DNA from: CAYSLU01 sp964431965
GTDB taxonomy: Bacteria; Verrucomicrobiota; Kiritimatiellia; CAIKKV01; CAYSLU01
NCBI GenBank assembly: GCA_964431965.1
Contig: CAYSLU010000025.1
Coordinates: forward strand, 1 to 55,868
Reading direction: 5' to 3'
DNA: 55,868 nucleotides
The position numbers and the translations under genes are program-made. This document shows positions 34,243 to 42,499 of the stretch, one piece after another. The stretch's first letter is position 1; every line of letters starts with the position of its first letter. The notes under the pieces are model-generated. The model saw nothing but the letters and a program-made list of their open reading frames with translations, was not told the DNA's origin and made no database searches.

Positions 34243-37104
34243 CTACCGGTTCGTCGCCACCCCGGAAATCGCGCCGCCGACGGAAGCATCTTCCGCCGCA
34301 ACCTTCAGCCGGGCGCTGTCGCGCCAGCCGCGCGCCTGATTGACCAGGCGCCCCCGGGGAAAAGCGTCGAGGTAGATCCCGCAGTTCTCGATGACGTCGC
34401 GATGCCGCTGAATCCCCAGCAGGAGGGGGATGCTTCGCTCGAACGCCTGTTCGATGTACGGCCTCACCTTCGGATTGTTCGCGTCGGCCAGCAGAAGCAG
34501 GCGCGTATAGGACGCCACGGCACTCTCGGCGTTCCCGCCGAGCTGCTCGATCTCCGCGACCTGGATGTCGGACCGCGCCCGAATGTCCGCCTCCTTGGAG
34601 TACGTTCGCACCTTCTTGACCGACCGGATCGCCTTGTCCAGAAGCTCCGTCCGGCGGCCGGGATCCCGCTCCGCCTGGGCCAGCGCGATGTACGCCTGGC
34701 AGAGCACAAACCCGGAGTCCACCATGTAGCCGGTGTTCGGGTACTTGGCCAGGAGCTCCTCGATCAGGCGCGCCCCATCGGCATGGTTGGTCTGCGCCAG
34801 GTAGGCCTGGCCGATGGCCAGCGTCGCCGGCTCCCACACGTCCCGCTGCTGCGACTGCCCGCGCACTTCCTGAAAGAACCGGATCGCGGTGGCCGGCTGG
34901 CCGGCTTCCGCCATGATCTTTCCGACGCGCAGGAACTGCGCGGCGGTGAACGCCCGCTTGTTCGCGAACATCTGCTCGAAGACGCCGACGGCCTTGTCCA
35001 TCTGTCCGAGCTCGATCAGCCCCATGCCCCGCATGAACACGACATCCTTGGCCTCGTCGGAGCTCGGATACTCGCGGGACAGCCGGTCAAACACCGTGGT
35101 CGCCTCGTCCGAACGCCCGCTGACCTGAAGGAGAACGCCCATGCGGCTCAGGGCGAACGCCGCCCGGTCGGCCTTCGGGAACGCCTTCAGAAACGCGTCG
35201 TAGTCCGCGATCGCCTTGTCCCGGTACGCCTGCTGCTTGTCGGGCGGGTCACGCAGCTTCGCGTAGCAGTACGCCTTCCAGAACATCGCCTTCTCCAGCA
35301 CCGCCCGGTTCCGGGCCACATCCTCGGCCATGGGCGCATATTTCCGCTCATCCGCGGCCAGCAGCTGCACGACCTTGGAGTACTCGTTGATCGCCGCCAC
35401 GTATCGCCCCATCTGCTGCCAGGCATCGCCCAGCCGGTAGATGCCGTCGATGAGCCCCGGTCCGGGCTGCGCCTCCGCCGCATACCGGGTGAAGGCAGCG
35501 GCGGCGTTCGTGTAGTCCTTCATGAGCGCGTATGAGTACGCGGTTCGGCTCAGCGCCGCGACGTATACGGCGGACTTCGTGTAGTTCGTCGCGATCTGCT
35601 GATAGTACCCCAGGGCCAAGTCGTAGTTCTCCTCCCGGAACTTGGTCTCGCCAAAGCGGAAGAGCAGCGACGGCACCCGCGCGTGACCCGGGAAGCTCGC
35701 GAAGAACAAGTCGTAGGCGCGCGTCGCCATCTCCTGGTCGTTGATCGACTCGCAGCCCTCCGCGACGGCGATCACCGCATTCCCCGCCTCCTCGCGAAGG
35801 CGCTCGTTGCGACTGAAGCGCTCCGCGAGATGCCCCATCACCGCCCGGGCATACGCCGGGTTCTTCAGGTAGATGTAGCACTGCGCCAGCTCGCCCAACG
35901 CGGTCGGTGACCCGTCCTGCTCCGGGAACAGATTCAGCACCTTCACGAACGTGCCGGCCGCGCCCTCCCAGTCCTGCTGCCGGAAGAGCAGCTTGGCTTC
36001 CTTGAGCTGGGCGTCCACGATCGGCCGCATGTCCACCGTCGGCATCCGCACCTTGTGGCCCCGCGCAATCAGCATGTTCTTCAGCTGGTCGGCCCGCTGC
36101 CCCGCCTCCGGCGCCCACCCGCTCGTCGGGTACTTGACGAACACGTTGTACAAGTGGTTCAGCGCCTGCTTGAACTTCTCGATGGCCTCGGGATCGCTGC
36201 CCGCGTCCAGCAGCGCCTGCCCCTCCTCCTGGTACGATACGCCCAGCATGTACCGGCACTCGGCCATGGGGCTGAACTTCATCGGCTCGTTCTGTTCCCT
36301 GAGGCCGTTGTCCACGTCCTGCAGCATGGGCATGAACTCGTTGATCGTCTTCTGGGCCCCCTCGCGGTTCCCTTGAATCAGATCGATGTGGCACAGCAGC
36401 ACGACCGAACGGCCGAACCACAGGTCGTGGCCGCCCCACTGCACGGTCGCGCAGAGGTCCTTCGTGCGCTTGAAATAGGCAGCCTGCTCCGCGCCCGTCG
36501 CCTTCTGGCCGAGCTTGAGGGCCAGCTCGGCCATCTCGATCCGAAGGCGGCGATCGATGTCCTTCTCCGGCTTGGCCAGCAGCACGTACTCGTAAGCCTG
36601 AAGCGCCGCCTTCTGATCTCCCATGTACGTCAGCATCTGGACGTACTTGTAGGCGGACTCCATGTAGAACTTGGCCAGCTCGCCCGACGGGCCCTGCGGG
36701 TAGCGCTTGAAGAAGGCGTCGTAGATACCCCGCGCCTCCTTCATCTTGCCCCACTCGTAGTACTTGTCCCCCAGGGTCAGCGTCATGACGAGGGTTTCCA
36801 GGGAGTCCGGCGGAAGCGTCTTGATCAGTTCCTCGGCCTTGTCGAACTTGCCGCCGGCCGTGAAGATCTTGATGCGCACCGCGCCGGCCCGGGCCTTGGC
36901 CTCGGGATGGTGGGACAGGAGAATCTCCAGAATCTTCTCCGCGTAGTTCGGAAGACCCTGATCGACCAACCCGGAAGCGAAGCGGAGCTCGCGGTCAACC
37001 GGATCCTCCGGCGCCGCCTGGGCCAAAGCGCTGCGCACCCCCCCAAGGCCCGCCAGCAGGAGGGAGCACGCCAGGATGGAGATGGCATTTGTGTTCACCA
37101 GCAT
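34243..37104 (-). CDS. Large secreted tetratricopeptide-repeat protein
   Basis: This 953-aa protein has a signal peptide (MLVNTNAISILACSLLLAGLGG...ALAQ) and is made almost wholly of TPR units, for example NYAEKILEILLSHHPEAKA, KMKEARGIYDAFFKRYPQGP, EDYDLAL-type GYYQQIATNYTKSAVYVAAL, and DEATTVFDRLSREYPSSDEA. The repeats use the spaced W/Y-A-Y/F-P pattern of outer-membrane-linked bacterial TPRs such as YbgF/BamD. It is the first gene of the envelope cluster. A candidate promoter lies only about 10 bp upstream, so the message may have almost no leader, or a later start (GTG, codon 3) may be used. Confidence 0.85.
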   Translation of the reverse strand: MLVNTNAISILACSLLLAGLGGVRSALAQAAPEDPVDRELRFASGLVDQGLPNYAEKILEILLSHHPEAKARAGAVRIKIFTAGGKFDKAEELIKTLPPDSLETLVMTLTLGDKYYEWGKMKEARGIYDAFFKRYPQGPSGELAKFYMESAYKYVQMLTYMGDQKAALQAYEYVLLAKPEKDIDRRLRIEMAELALKLGQKATGAEQAAYFKRTKDLCATVQWGGHDLWFGRSVVLLCHIDLIQGNREGAQKTINEFMPMLQDVDNGLREQNEPMKFSPMAECRYMLGVSYQEEGQALLDAGSDPEAIEKFKQALNHLYNVFVKYPTSGWAPEAGQRADQLKNMLIARGHKVRMPTVDMRPIVDAQLKEAKLLFRQQDWEGAAGTFVKVLNLFPEQDGSPTALGELAQCYIYLKNPAYARAVMGHLAERFSRNERLREEAGNAVIAVAEGCESINDQEMATRAYDLFFASFPGHARVPSLLFRFGETKFREENYDLALGYYQQIATNYTKSAVYVAALSRTAYSYALMKDYTNAAAAFTRYAAEAQPGPGLIDGIYRLGDAWQQMGRYVAAINEYSKVVQLLAADERKYAPMAEDVARNRAVLEKAMFWKAYCYAKLRDPPDKQQAYRDKAIADYDAFLKAFPKADRAAFALSRMGVLLQVSGRSDEATTVFDRLSREYPSSDEAKDVVFMRGMGLIELGQMDKAVGVFEQMFANKRAFTAAQFLRVGKIMAEAGQPATAIRFFQEVRGQSQQRDVWEPATLAIGQAYLAQTNHADGARLIEELLAKYPNTGYMVDSGFVLCQAYIALAQAERDPGRRTELLDKAIRSVKKVRTYSKEADIRARSDIQVAEIEQLGGNAESAVASYTRLLLLADANNPKVRPYIEQAFERSIPLLLGIQRHRDVIENCGIYLDAFPRGRLVNQARGWRDSARLKVAAEDASVGGAISGVATNR

Positions 37105-37113
37105 ACCACGGCA

Positions 37114-37142
37114 AATCTAGCCGACCGAGCGCCCCGAATCAA
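37114..37142 (-). promoter_or_regulatory. Putative promoter of the envelope cluster
   Basis: On the minus strand TTGATT (37142-37137) and TAGATT (37119-37114) are 17 bp apart. The expected start near 37107 is only a few bases before ATG 37104, which implies a leaderless or near-leaderless message. Confidence 0.4.
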
Positions 37143-37275
37143 CAGCTTTCCCCTGCGCTTCCGCCCGGCGCAACCGGCGCAAGCGCGCCCGCTGGGACCG
37201 GAATGCCCGCAGCCTCCGCAGTCCGGCGCGGCCGCGTTGACGCTCCGCCGGGCAGCCGCTATCCTCCGCTCCGAG

Positions 37276-38394
37276 ATGCCCGCGATGATCGTCACCGGCT
37301 TGATCCTCGGCATCGCCATCCTGGCGGCCGCTTGGTGGCTCCGCCGTGCGCTCGTCCCGCCCGCCGGCGCGCGGGACGAGGCGATCGCGATGCTCCAGAG
37401 CCAGATCAACGCCAGCACCCAGCAATCCGCCCAGCAGGTCGAGGCGCTCCGTCAGGGCCTGCAGAGCGCCATCCAGACGCTCAGCGGCGAGGTCTCGCGC
37501 GCGCTGTCGGACTCCACCCACTCCGTCGGCAGCCGCCTCGACGCGGCCACCCGCGTGATGGGCGACGTGAAGCAGAGCCTCGGACAGCTCGAGGAGTCAT
37601 CACGCCGGATCGTCGAGCTCGGAAAGGACATCTCCAGCCTGCAGGAAATCCTCCAGCCCCCCAAGCTCCGCGGCTCGCTCGGCGAGCTGTTCCTCGCGGA
37701 CCTCCTCGCCCAGGTTCTTCCGCCCAGCCGGTTCGCGCTCCAGCACAAGTTCCGCAGCGGCGACGTCGTCGATGCCGTCGTCATGCTCAGCATGGGAATG
37801 GTCCCGATTGACGCCAAGTTCCCCCTCGAGAACTTCAAGCGAGTCATCGGGGCCCCGGACGACGACTCGCGAAGGGCCGCCCGCCGGGCGTTCGTGCGCG
37901 ACGTCCGGGTGCACATCGATGCGATCTCATCCAAGTACATCTGCGTCGATGAGGGCACGTTCGACTTCGCCCTGATGTACATCCCGGCCGAGAACGTCTA
38001 CTACGAGACCATCGTGAAGGACGACGAGTTCGGCGGGGAGCAGGCGCTCTTCACCTACGCGCTTCGCAAGCGGGTCATCCCCGTGTCGCCGAACAGCTTC
38101 TACGCGTACCTGCAGACCGTCATCCTCGGCCTGAAGGGCATGCGGATCGAGGAAGGCGCGCGGGAGATCATGGAGGGGCTCTCCCGGCTATACAAGGAGT
38201 TCACCACCTTCTCCGAGACCTTCCGCGTCCTGGGCCAGCACCTGGAGAACTCGGGGAAGAAATACGACGAGGCGGCCAAGCGATTCAGTCGGATCGAGTC
38301 GCGGATGGAGCAGATGGAAAGCCTGGCGCACGACCTGGATGCACCGGGCGCATCCGCCCTGGCGCCCCCGGAGCCGCCAGCCGACCCGCGCTAA
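37276..38394 (+). CDS. rmuC: RmuC family DNA recombination protein
   Basis: ATG 37276 gives 372 aa; the long open frame upstream overlaps the TPR gene and is spurious. An N-terminal membrane helix (IVTGLILGIAILAAAWWL) is followed by a coiled coil to about residue 130, then the RmuC core: LRGSLGELFLADLLAQVLP, VDAVVMLSMGMVPIDAKFPLENF, FDFALMYIPAENVYYETIV and VIPVSPNSFYAYLQTVILGLKG. RmuC limits inversions at short inverted repeats and contains a nuclease-like fold. It is divergent from the envelope cluster and convergent with the zinc-finger protein. Confidence 0.92.
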   Translation: MPAMIVTGLILGIAILAAAWWLRRALVPPAGARDEAIAMLQSQINASTQQSAQQVEALRQGLQSAIQTLSGEVSRALSDSTHSVGSRLDAATRVMGDVKQSLGQLEESSRRIVELGKDISSLQEILQPPKLRGSLGELFLADLLAQVLPPSRFALQHKFRSGDVVDAVVMLSMGMVPIDAKFPLENFKRVIGAPDDDSRRAARRAFVRDVRVHIDAISSKYICVDEGTFDFALMYIPAENVYYETIVKDDEFGGEQALFTYALRKRVIPVSPNSFYAYLQTVILGLKGMRIEEGAREIMEGLSRLYKEFTTFSETFRVLGQHLENSGKKYDEAAKRFSRIESRMEQMESLAHDLDAPGASALAPPEPPADPR

Positions 38395-38427
38395 AAGCCG
38401 TCCCATCGCCGACGGAGGAGCGAGGCG

Positions 38428-39951
38428 TCACGCCGGCGCGTCCGGGCCGCCGGCCGGAGCCGGCGCGACGGGGCCCGCGGGGCCGCGGGGCCGGCCAGCC
38501 GGCCGATCCGGCTTCCGCCCGCGCGGATCGCCCTTCCGCGCGTACTGGATGCGGCTCACGGCGTTCACCGGAACGGCCAGACGGCCGTCTGCGAACTCGA
38601 TCACATGCCCCTTGCCGATCAGCCAGCGCAGCTGCTGCCGAATCTGCACGTCCGTCACCGGCGGATCGGATGGCTCCGCCAGCATGCGCTCCAGCATCTG
38701 ATCCCCCAGCGCGCCGGGATTGGCCGCCAGGAACTCCAGGAGCCGACGAACGACCGGCACCGCGGTCGCCGGGTCGATCGGCGCCGGGCAGATCGACGTG
38801 ATGAACGTGCCGCCGTTCGCCGCCTTGAAGAGATGCATGCCCAGGTGCCGGAACGCCAGGCGCAGCGTGATCGAGAACCGCAGCGGAAAACGCGTTTCGC
38901 GGTTCCACGCGTCCCGTATGGCGTCTGCGATCCGACTGTCGTCGATCTGCTGGCTCGCAACGCCGGACAGGACGAAGCGGCGCCCCGGGCGGATCAGGCC
39001 GTCGGCCAGCGTGCGGCGGAAGTGAGCCTCGACGTCCGCCCACTTCTCCAGGCGCACCGGCTCGGGCGAGTCGATCAGGTGGTAGACCGTCTGCTTGCGC
39101 ATCTTCTCTTTCCACTGCTCGATCAGGGCCGCGTCGTGAAGGTTCTCGATGCGGCGGCGATAGTCGTCGATCGACAGGTGCGCGTAGCGAGACCGGTGGA
39201 GTTCCACGACCGCGTTGTTGAACCCATGGTAGTTGGGCGGTCCCAGCAGCTCGCCCGACAGGCCACACCGCGCGATGCACGCGAAGTTCCCCTTCGGCGG
39301 CTCGGCTTCGGTCTCTTCCTTGCGGTAGAACTTCTCGGCGTGCTTGTGGAGCGCGTGCGACGCCGCACGCTCCCGGTCGGCAAACACCAGATTGCATTCC
39401 TTGCACTGCTGCAGCGCCGGCGCGTCCGTGCCGTCGGGGCCGGTGACGGTGAGCTTCACGGCGTAGTACTCGGGCTTGCTGAGGAACTGCGCGGCCAGGT
39501 CGAACAGCGGATACGCCCGACCCGTCAGCGCCAACCGCCGGCTCAAGGGCACCAAGCCATGCCGCTCCGGCAGAAAATCGACATCCAGAGGAAGCACCGC
39601 CGGGCGCGCATCGCGCTCGGGGGCATCGACGCGGCGACCGGCTCCGGGCCGTCCGTCCCCGCCCGCCCGCTCGCCCCGCCGGCCGCGCTCGTCCGGCCCG
39701 CCCCGGCGCGGCCCTCGCTCGCGGGTGCGATCCCGGTCGCGGGGATCGCGCCGATCACGGCCCGCCTCGCGATCCCGACGGTCGCCGCCGCCCCGGCCGG
39801 CTCCGCCGCGATCTCCCCCCCGCCCCTCGAAATGCGCGTACGGGCTCTGCGGCGGCGGCTTCTGCGCCCACTGCGGAACGAAGTTCAGATCGAGTACCAG
39901 TTCCGGTTTCTCCGGCCCGGCCTGCGGCAATGTGTCTTCCGGCTCCGTCAT
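38428..39951 (-). CDS. Arg/Gly-rich zinc-finger protein of unknown function
   Basis: This 507-aa protein has a short conserved-looking start (PELVLDLNFVPQWAQKP), then a low-complexity Arg/Asp/Gly-rich stretch at about 42-115, much like an RG-rich nucleic-acid-binding tail. Residues about 120-200 form a folded region with FLPERHGLVPLSRRL. A C2H2-like finger follows: CKEC, 12 residues, then HALHKH. Next is GNFACIARCGLSGELLGPPNYHGFNNAV, then helical regions (YRRRIENLHDAALIEQWKEKMRKQTVY) and a Pro/Gly/Arg-rich C-terminus. I know of no assigned function. RNA- or DNA-binding is inferred. It is convergent with rmuC and divergent from the coiled-coil gene. Confidence 0.75.
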   Translation of the reverse strand: MTEPEDTLPQAGPEKPELVLDLNFVPQWAQKPPPQSPYAHFEGRGGDRGGAGRGGGDRRDREAGRDRRDPRDRDRTRERGPRRGGPDERGRRGERAGGDGRPGAGRRVDAPERDARPAVLPLDVDFLPERHGLVPLSRRLALTGRAYPLFDLAAQFLSKPEYYAVKLTVTGPDGTDAPALQQCKECNLVFADRERAASHALHKHAEKFYRKEETEAEPPKGNFACIARCGLSGELLGPPNYHGFNNAVVELHRSRYAHLSIDDYRRRIENLHDAALIEQWKEKMRKQTVYHLIDSPEPVRLEKWADVEAHFRRTLADGLIRPGRRFVLSGVASQQIDDSRIADAIRDAWNRETRFPLRFSITLRLAFRHLGMHLFKAANGGTFITSICPAPIDPATAVPVVRRLLEFLAANPGALGDQMLERMLAEPSDPPVTDVQIRQQLRWLIGKGHVIEFADGRLAVPVNAVSRIQYARKGDPRGRKPDRPAGRPRGPAGPVAPAPAGGPDAPA

Positions 39952-40035
39952 GGGCGTGAACTATATACGAAGGATGCCGCCAAAAAAACACATTTTCCCG
40001 CGTCCGGCCCGTTTCGACGTTCGCCGACGTTTTGG

Positions 40036-40065
40036 TTGACAGGCTTCGCCGTTTCCACGCATATT
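40036..40065 (+). promoter_or_regulatory. Promoter of the coiled-coil membrane protein gene
   Basis: A perfect TTGACA at 40036-40041 and CATATT at 40060-40065 are 18 bp apart. The start near 40072 gives a 44-nt leader with GAGGAAG before the ATG. The region is AT-rich compared with its surroundings and serves divergent genes. Confidence 0.6.
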
Positions 40066-40115
40066 ACGCTCGTTTTTTATTCGGACAATACTGCGGGCAA
40101 CCCGAGGAAGTTATC

Positions 40116-41033
40116 ATGGTCATCCTGCTCAGAATCGTGATCGTTGTCTTGCTGTTGCTCAGCATCGCCACACTCGGGCTCGGCGTGAAGCTGTTCGGCC
40201 AGCGCGAGACCCTGAAGGGCCGCACCCAGACCCTCGAGCAAGGCGTCCTCTCGATGACCAAGACCATCGAGGCCGACCTCGGCGAAAGCCTGACCACCAA
40301 GGACCTGCCGACGATGGACAGCAAGATCACCCGCGACCAGCTGGTGGCCTTCACCCCGGGCACGGCCAGCAACGCCCTGAACCAGGCGCTCAACGACCTC
40401 ATCGGCCGCGCCCGCGTTCAGCACGACCGCTTGAACGAGACCCGCACGACGCTCGCCGACACACAGACCACGCTCGCGGACACCGAGAAGGCCAAGCAGA
40501 AGGTTGAAGGCGATCTCGATGCCGAAAAGAAGACCGTGAAGGATCAGGAGCAGAAGATCGCCTCCCTCAACGAGGACGTCACCAAGAAGGCGGCTGCCGT
40601 CACCGAACTGGAGAGCACGAAGAAGACGCTCGAGGAGCAGATCGACGAGCAGAAGACCAAGATCGGCAAGCTCGAAGACGAGAAGGCGGAACAGAAGTCG
40701 GTCCAGGGTCAACTGGAGAAGAAGATCGCACAGCTGCTGAAGGATCGGGAGCAGCCGACTGGCTCCGACGGCGCGCCCAAGGGCATCCCGCCGGGCCTCA
40801 AGGGTCAGGTCCTCTTCGTCAACCCGGCCTGGAATTTTGTCGTGCTCGGCGTGGCCCGCGATTCAGGCGTCTCGCCGGCGGTCGACCTCATCGTGCAGCG
40901 CGACGACAAGCTCGTGGGCAAGATCCGGATCTCCGAAGTCAAGGCCGACTTCAACCTCGCCGTGGCCGAGATCCTCGGCGACTGGCGGCAGGACGACCTG
41001 AAGATCCAGGAAGGCGACTATGTTATTTACTAA
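40116..41033 (+). CDS. Membrane-anchored coiled-coil protein
   Basis: ATG 40116 gives 305 aa; upstream codons in frame overlap the promoter and are excluded. A single N-terminal helix (VILLRIVIVVLLLLSIATLGLGV) precedes an extracytoplasmic part. Residues about 100-215 are a long charged coiled coil (TLADTQTTLADTEKAKQKVE, DEQKTKIGKLEDEKAEQK). The last 80 residues form a small domain (GLKGQVLFVNPAWNFVVLGVARDSGVSPA, then VGKIRISEVKADFNLAVAEIL). This domain recalls short beta barrels found at the ends of bacterial envelope proteins. It is the first gene of a three-gene unit with the 43-aa peptide and the small lipoprotein. Confidence 0.8.
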   Translation: MVILLRIVIVVLLLLSIATLGLGVKLFGQRETLKGRTQTLEQGVLSMTKTIEADLGESLTTKDLPTMDSKITRDQLVAFTPGTASNALNQALNDLIGRARVQHDRLNETRTTLADTQTTLADTEKAKQKVEGDLDAEKKTVKDQEQKIASLNEDVTKKAAAVTELESTKKTLEEQIDEQKTKIGKLEDEKAEQKSVQGQLEKKIAQLLKDREQPTGSDGAPKGIPPGLKGQVLFVNPAWNFVVLGVARDSGVSPAVDLIVQRDDKLVGKIRISEVKADFNLAVAEILGDWRQDDLKIQEGDYVIY

Positions 41034-41151
41034 GATCCTGGGAATTCTGGCGGTTATAGCCGCCCTGTGCTGCATCGCGCTGGTGGCTATGCAGGTGATG
41101 GAGCTGAACTTCTACGCTGCAGCCCCATCCGTCTGGCCGACCGTTCGGTAA
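41020..41151 (+). CDS. 43-aa single-helix membrane peptide
   Basis: ATG 41020 overlaps the last 14 bases of the coiled-coil gene in another frame. The product starts MLFTKILGILAVIAALCCIA, has a membrane helix at about residues 5-27, and ends in a short extracytoplasmic tail with APSVWPTVR. The overlap suggests translational coupling. I do not recognise a family. Confidence 0.6.
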   Translation: MLFTKILGILAVIAALCCIALVAMQVMELNFYAAAPSVWPTVR

Positions 41152-41204
41152 GCAGGCCGACGGAGCGGCGAACGCCGCTTCAAACGAGGGAGTTTCCGTC
41201 GGAC

Positions 41205-41378
41205 ATGACACGCCCGCACCCACTCACCCGCCGCCTCGTTGCCGCCGCCCTGCTGGGCGCCGGCATCCTGCTGGCTGCTTTTTCGGCGGGCTGCGCATCG
41301 ACGGATTCGGACATCCCGTGGAACGCCCCGCAGCCGTGGGAAGGCAGCCCGACGATCCCCGGCCTGCCGACGGAGTAG
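41205..41378 (+). CDS. Small lipoprotein (57 aa)
   Basis: ATG 41205 (GAGGG upstream) gives a signal sequence with Arg residues, a hydrophobic core and the lipobox-like FSAGC with Cys30. The mature part is only about 28 residues: CASTDSDIPWNAPQPWEG and so on, rich in Trp and Pro. I recall similar short W/P-rich DIPWN-type lipoproteins in PVC-group genomes but cannot verify this. It ends 22 bp before the convergent asd stop. Confidence 0.65.
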   Translation: MTRPHPLTRRLVAAALLGAGILLAAFSAGCASTDSDIPWNAPQPWEGSPTIPGLPTE

Positions 41379-41379
41379 G

Positions 41380-41397
41380 ACGCGCCGCGGGGCGCGT
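41380..41397. terminator. Hairpin between convergent lipoprotein and asd genes
   Basis: ACGCGCC (41380-41386) and GGCGCGT (41391-41397) form a perfect 7-bp stem with loop GCGG in the 22-bp gap between convergent stop codons. No T-run. Confidence 0.5.
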
Positions 41398-41400
41398 GCG

Positions 41401-42417
41401 TCACTTCCCCCGGGCCCACACCTCGGCGATCTGGACCGCATTCAGGGCCGCGCCCTTGAGCAGTTGATCCCCGCTGACAAACAGCTCGATTCCGCGGCCG
41501 TCCTCGCGGGAGCAGTCCTGGCGGATGCGCCCCACGAGCACGTCGTATTCGCCCGTCGCATCGATCGGCATCGGATAGCGCGCTCCGGCCGGATCATCCA
41601 CAACCTTCACGCCGGCCGCCTTCGCGAGCACCTCCCGGGCCTGCGCCGGGGTCATCGGACGCTCAAACTCAAGGTTCACGGCCTCGCTGTGTGCGCGCAG
41701 GACCGGGACGCGGACGCATGTCGCGCTGACTTTCAAGTCCGGCGCGTGCATGATCTTCCGCGACTCGTTGACGAACTTCATCTCTTCCTTCGTGTAGCCG
41801 TTGTCCAGGAAGGAATCCACCTGCGGGAACAGGTTGAACGCGATCCGCTGGGGCAGCGCCTCGACGCGGAGATTCTTCCCGCCCTTCAGCACCTCGGCGG
41901 TCTGCTCCTCCAGTTCGGCCATGGCCTTCGCCCCGGCTCCGCTGGCCGCCTGGTAGGTCGACACCACGATCCGGCGAACCGGGTTCGCCTGGTGCAGCGG
42001 GTAGACGGCGACCAGCATGATCGCGGTGCAGCAGTTGGGGTTCGCGATGATCCCCTTGTGCTGGAACACGTCAGCCGGATTCACCTCGGGCACCACCAGC
42101 GGCACGCTCGGATCCATGCGGAACGCCGACGAGTTGTCGATGACGAGGGCCCCGGCCCGAACCGCGGCGGCCGCGAACTCCTTCGACCGCGACGCCCCGG
42201 CGCTGAAGAGCGCGATATCGATCCCGCGGAATACGTCCGCGGTCAGCAGTTCGACCGGGACATCCGCTCCGCGGAACGGCAGGCGCTTGCCCACAGACCG
42301 CTCGGATGCGAACAGGCGCAGCGTCTTGACGGGGAAGCTCCGCTTCTCGAGCGTCTGGATCATCTCGATCCCGACGGCGCCAGTGGCTCCCACAACCGCT
42401 ACGGTGTATCCCTTCAT
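41401..42417 (-). CDS. asd: Aspartate-semialdehyde dehydrogenase
   Basis: Asd reduces aspartyl phosphate to aspartate semialdehyde, the branch metabolite for lysine, threonine and methionine; here it feeds DapA. ATG 42417 gives 338 aa, a standard length. Motifs: VVGATGAVGIEMIQTLEKR, LFASERSVGK, VIDNSSAFRMD, the catalytic Cys in NPNCCTAIML, STYQAASGAGAKAM, and the late His in VPVLRAHSEAV. It lies 82 bp after leuB on the same strand, a common leuB-asd pairing. Confidence 0.95.
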   Translation of the reverse strand: MKGYTVAVVGATGAVGIEMIQTLEKRSFPVKTLRLFASERSVGKRLPFRGADVPVELLTADVFRGIDIALFSAGASRSKEFAAAAVRAGALVIDNSSAFRMDPSVPLVVPEVNPADVFQHKGIIANPNCCTAIMLVAVYPLHQANPVRRIVVSTYQAASGAGAKAMAELEEQTAEVLKGGKNLRVEALPQRIAFNLFPQVDSFLDNGYTKEEMKFVNESRKIMHAPDLKVSATCVRVPVLRAHSEAVNLEFERPMTPAQAREVLAKAAGVKVVDDPAGARYPMPIDATGEYDVLVGRIRQDCSREDGRGIELFVSGDQLLKGAALNAVQIAEVWARGK

Positions 42418-42499
42418 GATCGTCCCGTGCCTCTTCCTCTCAGCGCGCCCGCCGCAGCCGGCGCGCCCCGGTTTCCCCGGTAGTCCACCCACACTCGCG

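Noticed and set aside
36055..37275. Upstream extension of rmuC
   Set aside because: Runs antisense through the TPR gene; the true RmuC start is the Met just before its membrane helix.
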